64,000 nt of DNA, taken from NCBI GenBank assembly GCA_946122785.1, contig CAMGYJ010000009.1, positions 11,934,937 through 11,998,936 of the forward strand, written 5' to 3'. A program made the translations under genes and the position numbers. Positions 22,130-31,798 of the stretch are shown here, piece by piece. The stretch's first letter is position 1; every line of letters starts with the position of its first letter. Below the pieces are notes generated by a model. That model did no database searches. It worked only from the letters and a program-made list of their open reading frames with translations, and had not been told where the DNA came from. Origin of the DNA: Linum tenue (taxonomy: Eukaryota; Streptophyta; Magnoliopsida; Malpighiales; Linaceae).

Positions 22130-23794
22130 CCTCCTTGTCGGGGTGCCCAGCGAGGACCATCCTATGGTCGTACTCTTTTGTCCGCAAGGTCTTTTGTCGC
22201 TGTGTACAAAAAAAAAAAAAAAAACGTTCCAAGACCAGGTCCATTTGTTGGGCCTAGAATATTTATGATCCCCTACACGGGCTTGGCCCTGTTGGGTTTT
22301 TTCCTACATCCCCAACAAATTTATTTATCTATCACGTTAATAATATTTAATAACAAAGTTCTCAATATTTCTCGAACCACTCTAATTTTTTTATTAAGAA
22401 TAAACATGTTATTTAATATAAACTTAAATTTTTTATTTTCATTGAAAATTAACTGTCACAGTTATCAAACAATAAACATTTTAAAATCTGTTTTCAACAA
22501 TCCAAAAAATTAGAATATTTAAATTATTGACAATCTAAAAGACTTAAACTCATATTCTCCAAACGACCCTTTGAAACTCGATCTCTCCCCAGACGAACCA
22601 TACAGCTAAGAGAAACCATGAACCACAATAGAAGAGCCTGTCCCACCCATGATGAAAATATAGATTCTAACTTTGTATCAACTGACATGTGTACCATTAA
22701 TTTTGGCATGATAATAACAAAATGAAGGGATATAACTGAAAAAGACAATCACACAAATAAAGTTATATAATATTAACAATTATGGGATATTTAATATTTC
22801 TAAACTTTAGATATTTGAAATCTATCAACTTAGAATCTACCATGTAAAAAACAACAACAGTAAGGGATCGTTTGCTTCGTGTATGTGAAAAATGAAGATT
22901 TTGGTAGAACTTGAATTTTAAAAACCATAGATATATGAGAGTTTTGGGTTCATTATAGATTTGAAAAACACCATTGTTGTTTCATGGATTTCATTGTGGA
23001 TTTTGTTAATTAAATTTGTATGTATGAATTGAAATTTGTCTTTATTGCTCTCAATGATATAAGAAAAGAAAGAAAATATGAGGGGTAAGTTGGTAAAAAA
23101 TTATCTACTTCAAAGTCCATGATCAATTCCCACCTAAAGCGGGAGATTTTCAAGTGCGTGGGCCCATGAATTTGGACTCTTAAAGTCCATGGGTCCCACA
23201 GATTTGTTACCTCTAAATACTTGAAGCAAACAATGGATTTTGGACAAAGTCCATCATCACCAAATCCATCAAGCAAACAAGCCCTAACTATATACATAGG
23301 GGTTGTTTGCTTCGTGGATTTAGTACGTAAATCCATTCTATCATGGATTGAAAGGAAATCCATCGTTTGCTTGCATTTCTTTTAGAGACCAAATTCGTGG
23401 GCCCATGAATTTTAAGGGTCCAAATCCGTGGACCCCACGGACTTGTAAATCCCACATATTGATGTGAGATTTGTAACATGCCATAAATCCATGATAAGAT
23501 TTTACCCCTATACTCTCATGAACTTCTAAAATTCCAAAGTTGCCCTCATATTTACCTATTGTACATTATAAATAATCAGTTAATTAATAACAAAGATATA
23601 TAAATATTCAATTAATGATTTTTATACCCTTTTCTTGTGTTCTAATTCCTTTGACCTTTTCATGTAAAATTTAATTATTTATTTTCCGGTTCTAATATAT
23701 GTTGTTATATGTTACTTTTGAAAAAGAGGACAAATCCAGGCAAAAAAAAAAAAGAAAAAAAAGAGGACAAATAATTGGTAACCTATATATGTTA
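22130..23794. other. Intergenic with GTTTGCTTCGTG-type MITE remnants
   Basis: An 18-base poly-A lies at 22207-22224. At 22862-23285 a block starts agggatcgtttgcttcg and ends caagcaaacaagccct, imperfect inverted ends suggesting a MITE. A second related block begins at 23299 (gggttgtttgcttcgtgga) and shares internal gggcccatgaattt. It seems to continue past the hAT element at 23795-24550 to about 24870. No TSD was confirmed and no gene is seen. Confidence 0.45.
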
Positions 23795-24550
23795 TAGGGG
23801 TGGGATTCGGTATGCCGGTTAACGGTTTACCGTTTTACCCAACCGTTTACCGGCGGTAAACGGTAAATCGTTTACCGACGGTATCGGCAGTCGAGCGGCG
23901 TATTGGGTGGGTCGGTATACCGAAACCGGTATCGGTAAATACCGACGGTAAATCGGTAATACCGATACCGAACGCAGAACGACGTCGTTTTATTTGGCAA
24001 AGATTTCAACCCTAGTTAAGCTAAGTTATTTCCCGTTTGATGATTTCCAGTACTTAGATAATACCAAGCTGTGCAGATTTTTGGGTTCGAGGAGATAGAG
24101 ACGCCCGATTTCGGATTCAACGTCATATGGCTGAATCTGGCTAACGCTTTCTCACTCCACCTCATCGAGCGGAGCCCCGAGACCAAGCTCCCGGAGGGTC
24201 CTTACAGCGCCGTGGAACCGATTCGAGAAGTTTCCCATATCTCCAAAGGCCTGAAACCCGCCGACGGCCCCGCTTCCCCGCCTCCACCTTCCCGCTTCCT
24301 TCCCTCGGCGACTTGGAGGTAAGGCAGAAACCCAAACATCCCCGCCGCCGACGACCCGGAAAACAGCCTCACGTCGTCCTTTGCGGTAATTCGGTAAACC
24401 GGTTTGTAACCGTTTACCGGTAATTCGGTAATCGGTAAACCGGTTACAAACCGGTATCGGTAAACGGTAAACAGTTTGGCCACCCTCGGTATAACGAAAC
24501 CGGTAAATTCGGTAAACGGTTTATCGTTTACCGACCGATTCCCACCCCTA
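23795..24550 (+). mobile_element. hAT-like element carrying a captured gene fragment
   Basis: Inverted ends are TAGGGGTGGGATTCGGT and ...ACCGATTCCCACCCCTA. Flanks are ATATGTTA (23787-23794) and ATTATGTTA (24551-24559), an imperfect 8-bp TSD. Both subterminal regions consist of clustered cggtaaaccg-type motifs. The middle (about 24000-24330) is GC-rich and encodes part of a glyoxalase I-like protein, so this looks like a gene-capturing (Pack-type) hAT. Confidence 0.75.
24077..24255 (+). pseudogene. Captured glyoxalase I-like (VOC) exon fragment
   Basis: The plus strand reads IFGFEEIETPDFGFNVIWL, then LHLIERSPETKLPEGPYSA and SHISKG. As I recall the plant lactoylglutathione lyase/glyoxalase I-like (VOC) family, this matches the section with FGFEEIESPDFG and LPEGPYSAT. 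A splice-acceptor-like tgtgcag stands directly before it, suggesting that genomic DNA with intron sequence was captured, not a cDNA. After SHISKG the frame departs from the family pattern. The fragment lacks the N-terminal metal-binding part and the C-terminal DPDGN region, so it cannot be a working enzyme. Confidence 0.7.
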
Positions 24551-24559
24551 ATTATGTTA

Positions 24560-25805
24560 TGTAAAAAGTTAAACGAGATTTTACCGTTTATTATTATTAT
24601 TGTCTTTGTGGAAACATTGTGCTTATTAGTACGTATTGTTTTTGTTTTGTGTACATATCATAAACATGACAAACAAATATAAAAAGATAGTATGTTAATT
24701 TTGGACTTTAAGTTCTGATTCCCAAACTCTTAAATCCATGATAAAACATATCAACAAACAAATGATTGCTACAAATTCATAATGCCTCAAATCCTTGATA
24801 AATCTTTGGGTTTTCAAATACAAAACCCTCATTGTTTTTGTTTTGTGCTCAATTTCACATCCCAAACGGTTCTTTACAAAACAAAGTTATAAATTAGGCG
24901 GCATTTGTTCAAACGGGTAGGAAGAGTTGTTAGTAACATTGTATTTAGGATTTTGCTATAGTGGTTTGGAGAAAATGGTTAATTGCTTCTACCTAGTGGT
25001 CTATCACTTTCAAAAATCGGTCAACCACTGCTAGTGAAATAACCTTATGTAATTGGAGACATCCAATATTAATAGATACATTGGCTAGTAAGCGAGTTGA
25101 AATTAGTACAAAGGTTGAGGTATATGTGAGAAGTTTATTGGGTTATTGTTCTCTTGTAGATTTGGAAAATGCGCTACACATTTATTTCTTTGATTCGACT
25201 TGCTCTATATAGATTTTCATCTTTTCTTTCAAATTTTAAGTTTGTTGGATTTTTATTATATATTTATCTTACAATAGAGGAGTTTTGTTGCTATTCTTGT
25301 CATGACAATACTTAAAAAGTAAGTATATTTATCATACAATTGTGTCATTTTCAACCCCATAAATCTCTTGTCACATGAGCTACTATGTTGTTTCTGACGT
25401 TATACCATAGCTACTTCGTAGTGATGGAAGTACAAAGCTCTTCTCACCTTTGGGCCCGTGGTCTGGAGAACCTATCTGTTTCGTCGTTATAAGCCCATTC
25501 TTTGACCCGGAAACTTTTAAACACAATTTGGGCCTTGAAGTCCGACTCGCTTCTGGCTTCCAATTTTGCAGAAACGACGTACCGTGAGATAGAAATAGCC
25601 CGCCACAATATTGTGCTCTTTTTAGTTTTTAGAGAATTTTCTTTTTTCATTTTCCCTTCACGGCCTCACTTCTGAAAGTCCAGCGACACTGTTGCAGCAG
25701 TCCGGTAGAAGCAGAAAAGCGAAGGGACTAGGGTTTTTACCAGTGTGAAGAAACCAGACAAGGTTACAACGACGATAGCCAGGGGAACCACAGAGAACCG
25801 ACGGA
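24560..25805. other. Intergenic; promoter side of SF3B4
   Basis: The first part (to about 24870) resembles remnants of the GTTTGCTT-type repeat interrupted at 23795. The rest is AT-rich up to about 25600. GC content rises from 25650, which is probably the SF3B4 5' UTR and promoter. No TATA box is obvious, as is common for housekeeping genes. Confidence 0.4.
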
Positions 25806-28336
25806 ATGACGACCCGAATCACTCCCGGCGTTGGAGCGAATTTGCTCGGCCAACACTCCGCCGAGAGGAATCAAGACGCCACCGCCTACGTCGGCAATCT
25901 CGATCCCCAGGTTCGTCAACTTTCCCCGTCTTCTTCCTTTCTCGTGGTTCCGAAAAATGGACAAATTCCTTACTGTCTGCTGAGATTTCGTGCCTTTATT
26001 TTTCTGATAGTTGAGTGAGGAATTGCTATGGGAGTTGTTTGTTCAAGCTGGACCCGTAGGTATGCATTCCTTGGTTCAATCAATTCAATTATGCTTTGTT
26101 CGGTGTTTCCTTTTCCGAGCTCTGTGGGGTTTGAAGTTGATTCTGAGAATCTCTTTGCTTGCTGCTGGCTCAGTGAATGTCTATGTGCCAAAGGATAGGG
26201 TGACTAACCTGCACCAAGGATATGGATTCGTGGAGTTCCGTAGCGAAGAAGATGCTGACTATGTAAGCTGGTCTTCGTTTATTGAATGCCTCGGCATTGT
26301 GAGAATGATACCGTGCTAATGATGATTTGTTTTATACATGGGGTTCACCACAATTTTGTAGGCAATTAAGGTATTGAACATGATTAAGCTCTATGGGAAG
26401 CCGATACGTGTGAACAAGGTACCCATTTCTGCTTTCATTTTCACTTTGAAGCTCTTCCCTGTTTGTGTGGAATAGTGAACACAATTTGGGATGCTCTTTG
26501 TTTGTTGCAGGCGTCACAAGATAAAAAGAGCTTGGATGTCGGGGCTAATCTTTTCATCGGAAACCTTGATCCTGTAGGTTTATTCATTTGATTTCTCAAG
26601 GAAGATGTCTCTTGGCTATGCTATTCGTGTACCTTAACTAAAAACCACTGTGTATATATGTATTCTTTGCAGGATGTTGATGAAAAACTTTTGCATGATA
26701 CTTTCAGTGCGTTTGGAGTAATCGTTTCAAATCCCAAGGTCATCCCATCTCATATGATTTTGTTTCTGCCATTAATAACTATGATGTATCGTTGTCAACA
26801 AGACTTTTGTTTTCTTATTTTAACGTAGAGAGTTGATCCTTAAAATCCTAGCAATGACTAGAATTTTCACTTTGCATGTAAGGCTGTCTCCAAGGTTTTG
26901 TTTTCCTTGTTTTGGCATTGAACTTCGAGAACCGACCCTTAAAATCCGAGCAATGACTAGAATTTTTACCTTCTGGGAGGGAAAAATGTCTTTGGCCTTT
27001 GCCTATTGCACTGTGTAGCTCTTTCCTCTCGAGTTAGATTTTGGTTTGTGTATAGATATAAGAAAAGGAGGAAAGTTGTTGAAGTTCCTTGACATTATGG
27101 CTGGAGTTATGTATCTATTCACATCTTGTGTGCAATCTATAGATAAATCTTTGTTATCTTTTCTTAAAGTGTGAACTAAACTAGCAACAGTTCTTGTGAA
27201 CCCTAAGCAACTGTATCTTATGTTTGTTTACATACTCGTTATTTACTGAGCCCATGGCCATTGACCTTGACTTCATTTTTGGGTTGCTATGATTCTTTTG
27301 CCACTTTTAAATCCTTTTTATAGTTCACTACCTACAAAATATGCACCTTTGGTTATTTGTACTAACTCGTGGTACTTTCATTTATAGATAATGAGAGATC
27401 CTGAAACAGGCAATTCCCGTGGTTTTGGTTTCATTAGTTACGACTCTTTCGAGGCTTCAGATGCTGCCATTGAGGTAATTTCATTCCATAAGAATCATGT
27501 TTCAGAATTTGATAATCCAAAATAATTACTATTCAAGACTTTGTCTATGTTGATGATTCAAAGAATGTTTTTGTTGGTAATGTATTTCTGACTTGTGGAC
27601 TTCTAACAGGCAATGACTGGGCAATATCTCTGCAATCGTCAAATAACAGTGTCTTATGCTTATAAGAAAGACACTAAAGGAGAGCGTCATGGGACCGTGG
27701 CAGGTGAGGACTATTTTAGTGTTCTTATTCCTTAAGTTACTTTATCATCTGGTTGTGATGGTTCTTTGTTTCATGAGTATGCCTGGACACTATTTAACTT
27801 GTTGGGTTCACAATGCAGAGAGAGTGTTGGCTGCCAGCAATCAGAATACTCAAAAAAGTCGGCCCCATACCATGTTTGCCAGTGGACCTCCTACACTACC
27901 TGGTGTCGCTCAGGCAAGTGGTGCACCAGTGCCACCACGCCCTTTTGCAAATGGCGTTGTTCCTCCAAGTCCAGTAGTCCCTCAATTGCGTGGACCAAAC
28001 CCGGCCTTCCCCCCAATGCAGATGGGTGGTGGACAACCCCATTGGCAGGGTCAGCCTCCACAACCAAGTCAACCCATGGGGCATATGCATCCACCGCCTC
28101 CAGTTCATTTCAGGCCGCCACCTCCAAACATGCCACCACCACCACCTCCCCAGGGAATTCCTGGTGGCTTTGCAAGACCTCCACCTCAGCAAATGGCAAT
28201 GATGGGAGGTCAACCACCACAACAAATGTGGCGGCAGCCACCTCCTCCCCAGCAGCTGGCTGGTAGGCCCCTCATGCAACAGATGCAACCACCTCCTCCG
28301 CCTCCAAATATGATGCCGCCGCCACCTTTAAATTGA
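25806..28336 (+). CDS. SF3B4: Splicing factor 3B subunit 4 (SAP49-like)
   Basis: This is a component of the SF3b complex of U2 snRNP, which in its family contacts pre-mRNA near the branch site in the nucleus. There are nine exons: 25806-25910, 26011-26059, 26174-26262, 26362-26418, 26511-26573, 26673-26738, 27388-27474, 27610-27703 and 27819-28336, all with GT-AG borders and consistent phase. They give about 375 residues. The protein starts [23 protein letters not shown]1 covers about 26-104 ([16 protein letters not shown]). RRM2 covers about 113-192 ([26 protein letters not shown]). A long Pro/Gln/Gly-rich tail with PPPPP runs follows, as in orthologues. Intron 6 (26739-27387) is the longest and contains two copies of an aatgactagaatttt-type segment near 26850 and 26950. 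Nothing suggests damage. Confidence 0.96.
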
Positions 28337-29301
28337 TTACATCCACAATCACTGCTCTCTTACCCTCTCATGCCATCACCAGGTTTTTAGTCTCTCAGAA
28401 GTTTGTCGTATCATCTATTGTTGCTCACGTTAGGAACTGTCGAGGCATTATCTAGGAAGATAGATGATAATGTAAACTATTTTCTATGAACCATTGCTAC
28501 TGAATCAAGTTGTGGGAAACTGGAAATCTCCTTTCAGGCAGGTTGGGAGGGAGAAATGGGCTAAAGTTGGAGTTGGGTTTTAATCATGTGCTACTGTTTT
28601 TGTACCCTTTAACTGAAAGTCAGCCCTATAAAGATTGAATCGAGCTGTTTCTTAACTGACTGCTGAATTGATCCTTTTAGTACAAATGGAGCTGTGTCTG
28701 CAACTTTTCGTCGAAACCCATGGAAGATCTCTCAGCCACTGTGCAAAGCCTTTCTTCATGCTTTTTTGTTTGGTAAACTGATACATGGCTGAGATGGCTG
28801 AAATTGCACATTGGTGTTGATGACTGTGTAATCAAAAATTTGTCGAATCCATGTAAGTTTGATAAACCAAACTGATCATTTTGTTACACTTTTTCACCTT
28901 TTCTTTTCAGGAATTCCTACCACTTCGTAATAAATTTACACAATTTTTAATACCATTAAAATTCTCGTTTATAATAAACATTATGATTAAGAAAGCAAAT
29001 AATTCGTTTTCCGACATTGATCAGTAGAGTGGACTGATACCCAAGTTCTACTTAACCCTCTTATGTGTGAGATAAGAAACCAAATATGAATAACTTCAGT
29101 TATCAAACTATATAGTTGAAATGTGAAATTGATACATGAATTGCAGTATTGCACATGGACCCTCATTCTTTCATTCTATTACTTAGTAAATTTGGGTGTC
29201 CGTTTTTTTTCAGCTTTATCTTACTACAGTGAAAGATGCTAATTTGAGTCGAACATTTACGATGGACCATCCCCATTGCTGAACCGACCATAACCTTCAC
29301 T
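28337..29301. other. SF3B4 3' region and intergenic space
   Basis: The first 300-550 bases probably hold the SF3B4 3' UTR. The remainder is AT-rich and non-coding up to the convergent thionin-like gene, whose stop codon is at 29302. Confidence 0.4.
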
Positions 29302-29834
29302 TCATGGCGAATGATTGAGCTGCTGCTGCTGCTTTTCAGCCTTCTGCGCTGTACAGTGATCTGCGCAAGACTCCAGGCAAAGTTCCACATCCTTGGAGAC
29401 TAATCAAAGCAAACATATATAGCAGAGGAAAGCCAAAGTCAGTTAGATCGAGATCGTATAATTGTATGGGAAAACTAGCTACACGAGTTTGGTGCATATA
29501 TATATATATATATGCATACATGGTTCAGCTTTGGTGCTGAGCTCGGTGCAGGCGGGGACAGCACAGGTGGCCATGCAGGTGGCCTGGTGATCGTCGGGAT
29601 CGGGTTCTCCGGCAGGCTGGACGAGGCACTCTTGTATGCAGTCGCCGTAGCAGTTTATATCCCCTGCAGTGAGCACACACTTGACGAAACAGAGTGGGCG
29701 CATGCCTTGTGCCCTCTGTAGTAGTTGCCCTGATCAGCAGGAGCCAACGACGACGGCTGGCACTGGCCACTGCCAGCGGCGAGCAACAGCACCAACATCA
29801 TTGCCAATGCAGCAGATAGCCCTCTGCTCTCCAT
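29302..29834 (-). CDS. Thionin-like secreted cysteine-rich peptide, frameshift apparent
   Basis: This looks like a member of the plant thionin-like protein family, small secreted Cys-rich peptides. Exon 1 is about 29520-29834 and exon 2 is 29302-29399, joined by a GT-AG intron that includes an AT microsatellite. The start (29834) opens a clear signal peptide (MESRGLSAALAMMLVLLLAA then GSGQCQ). The family-typical Cys spacing (CFVKC, CYGDCIQEC, CMATC and, in exon 2, CLESCADHC) is in a different frame from the signal peptide. The switch falls at about 29700-29725, and no plausible intron could explain it. In the signal-peptide frame translation stops at about 29657. So either the gene is broken by a small indel or the sequence has an error there. 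A TATA box lies about 117-125 bases upstream of the start codon. Confidence 0.65.
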
Positions 29835-29950
29835 ATTCTGTATTGATCGATAGTTGATTAGTTTCCCCTGGCTTGCTCGACTTTCAAATCTTGTTTCCCG
29901 TGGAGTACTAAGCTTCAGGTTTAGTGTACTCAATCTTGTGTATGGGGTCA

Positions 29951-29959
29951 CTATATATA
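29951..29959 (-). promoter_or_regulatory. TATA box of the thionin-like gene
   Basis: The minus strand reads ctatatatag, 117-125 bases upstream of the ATG at 29834. That is a normal distance for a plant TATA box plus a short 5' UTR. Confidence 0.6.
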
Positions 29960-30520
29960 GGCAGAGTGGAGACACAGGCAGATTGGTTTGGTGGTGGTCG
30001 ATAGTGTGATTTGTAGAAATCAATAAAAACTGAAACTCTGGGTTTCGTGGCGGTTTATTCCTCCATCTCTAGAACATGTTGTTTGTATGCGCCCCAAAAG
30101 TATGGGGTAGCTCATAGCTGGCTGGCTAGGCAGTTGCTTGTGCTCTCTTCCACACATGCAACAAGAACCTTAGTACAGCACAGAAATAGGTGAAGCAGCT
30201 GCCTTGACCTGAAACTACAAACTAATTTAAACCTTCATAGAAATTAGGATCCGAGCTGAAAACAAAACTTCATATCACATGTTGATCAGCCTCGACAGCC
30301 TCGACACGAAGTACCAGATCATATACCGAAGTTATGTATGCGTGAAGCTCGAAAAATTAACTTCTCAGCCCCAGTTTAGCACTTCAGCAGCTATGGCCGT
30401 TACATCTTTCCTAGAACTAAACTATGAAGCCAAACTCAAGCAATCACGACTGCTACTTTATGAGATAATAGTAAATCCACAGGTAGCAGAATAAAAATCT
30501 TACAACCTTGTCTTCTTTCA
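29960..30520. other. Intergenic space between thionin-like and PPR genes
   Basis: This is the promoter side of the thionin-like gene and the 3' side of the PPR gene, which are both on the minus strand. The last 50-150 bases before 30521 probably include the PPR 3' UTR. No other gene is seen. Confidence 0.4.
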
Positions 30521-31798
30521 TCATTGAGCTGATGCTTCTCGATTCTCATCTTCATTTCCCTCTTCCTCTTCATTATCACCCTCACCCTCACCACTAACAG
30601 ATGCAAGGCCAAGATTCTCCTCAACTTTCCTCCAAGCATTCAACACATTAGGTGGGAACTTCTTCTTAACCGTGCGAACCAACCCTTTCGCAGATTTAAT
30701 CTTCTTCTTCTTCACCAACCCTTCAGCCAAATGCTTCAACGTATTAAAATCCGGGATCTTGTTGTGCCCCACGCTAGTCTTGAACACCCTGTACCCGGCC
30801 TCGAACCTCTCGTTCAGACACAAGTAGTAAACCAAACTCCTGAAAGTGGTGGCATTCGGCTTGCACCCGAATTCCTCCAACCTCGTATACACATTTTGAG
30901 CTTCCTCCAACATACCCTTCTTGCAGTAACAAGTCATCAAGTAATTGTAGCTGATAGTATCGGGTTTCAACCCGGAAGTCCCCATCTCTTCGATCAACTC
31001 CTTGACGTTCTCAGGCTCTTTATCATGTGCATTCATGATTCTAACGTTATAAGCAGCAACGTCAATTTCACAACCCCTCTTCGCCATTCGATTCCACAGC
31101 CTCTCAGCCTCTTCGCTATTCCCTTTCTTGTAGAGCCAATCCAGAATGGTGGTGAAAGTGATGGCAGTCACTTCCACTCCTTTCTCCTCCATTTCTCTCA
31201 GTATCTCCAAACCCTTCTCTGGCTTCCCGGACTCGCAGTAAGACTTGACCAAGATACCGTACGAGATCTTATCAGGCTTGACGCCGTATTTGGACGGGAT
31301 TTCGGCGAACAAGATTGGGACCTGATCGAAACGTTTCGACTGGTTGCAAGCAGACAGCAAGGCGTTGAAAGAGATGGAGGATCGACGAGTACCCAATTGG
31401 TCCATTTGGTTGTAGGTCGAGAGAGCGTTGTCGAACATCCCGGCGAGGCCGTAGGATCGGATCAGAGTGGCGAGGAAAGGCTCCTGCTTGATCTTAGGGT
31501 CGGACTTGTGGGCCTCGATGAGGGACTCGATGTCGGAGAAGCGGCGGGCCTTGGCTAGGCGCCGGACGGTGAGGTCCTGGGCGTAGCGGGAGGAGATAGG
31601 GGAGGAATAGCGGTCGGAGACGGAAGAGTAGATTTTCAGGGCCTTGTCGGGATCGTGTTCGGATCGGAGCTTGGATTTCGCCTTCGAGATGGAGATTGAG
31701 GAGGAAGAAGCAGCAGCTGTTGTGGCGGCTTCTGCAGCAGCAGCGGCGGCGGTGGAGAGGTGGCGGAGGTGGCGGAGGGGAAGGGAAGAAGCTGCCAT
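30521..31798 (-). CDS. PPR protein, mitoribosomal mS79 (rPPR3)-like
   Basis: This is an intronless P-class pentatricopeptide repeat protein of 425 residues. Its overall design resembles the Arabidopsis At4g36680/At2g18520 pair, described as a PPR component of the plant mitochondrial small ribosomal subunit. The N-terminus is Ala/Ser/Arg-rich without early acids (MAASSLPLRHLRHLSTAAAA), fitting a mitochondrial transit peptide. PPR motifs run from about 105 to 375 (SFNALLSACNQSKRFDQ, SYGILVKSYCESGKPEKGL, TFTTILDWLYKKGNSEEAE, SYNYLMTCYCKKGMLEEAQ). A Lys-rich stretch (VKKKKIKSAKGLVRTVKKKF) follows, and the end is acidic with a Glu/Asp run. The start is chosen at the first Met before the Ala/Ser-rich leader. 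Which ribosomal protein it equals is inferred from recall, not from alignment. Confidence 0.9.
   Translation of the reverse strand: MAASSLPLRHLRHLSTAAAAAAEAATTAAASSSSISISKAKSKLRSEHDPDKALKIYSSVSDRYSSPISSRYAQDLTVRRLAKARRFSDIESLIEAHKSDPKIKQEPFLATLIRSYGLAGMFDNALSTYNQMDQLGTRRSSISFNALLSACNQSKRFDQVPILFAEIPSKYGVKPDKISYGILVKSYCESGKPEKGLEILREMEEKGVEVTAITFTTILDWLYKKGNSEEAERLWNRMAKRGCEIDVAAYNVRIMNAHDKEPENVKELIEEMGTSGLKPDTISYNYLMTCYCKKGMLEEAQNVYTRLEEFGCKPNATTFRSLVYYLCLNERFEAGYRVFKTSVGHNKIPDFNTLKHLAEGLVKKKKIKSAKGLVRTVKKKFPPNVLNAWRKVEENLGLASVSGEGEGDNEEEEGNEDENREASAQ

Noticed and set aside
21435..22137. An 8-bp TSD for the element at 21443-22129
   Set aside because: tttcttcc and cctccttg match too poorly to count, so the superfamily call rests on the terminal repeats alone.
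29700..29730. A micro-intron joining the two frames of the thionin-like gene
   Set aside because: The only GT...AG pair nearby would make an intron of about 17-22 bases, below what plant spliceosomes remove.
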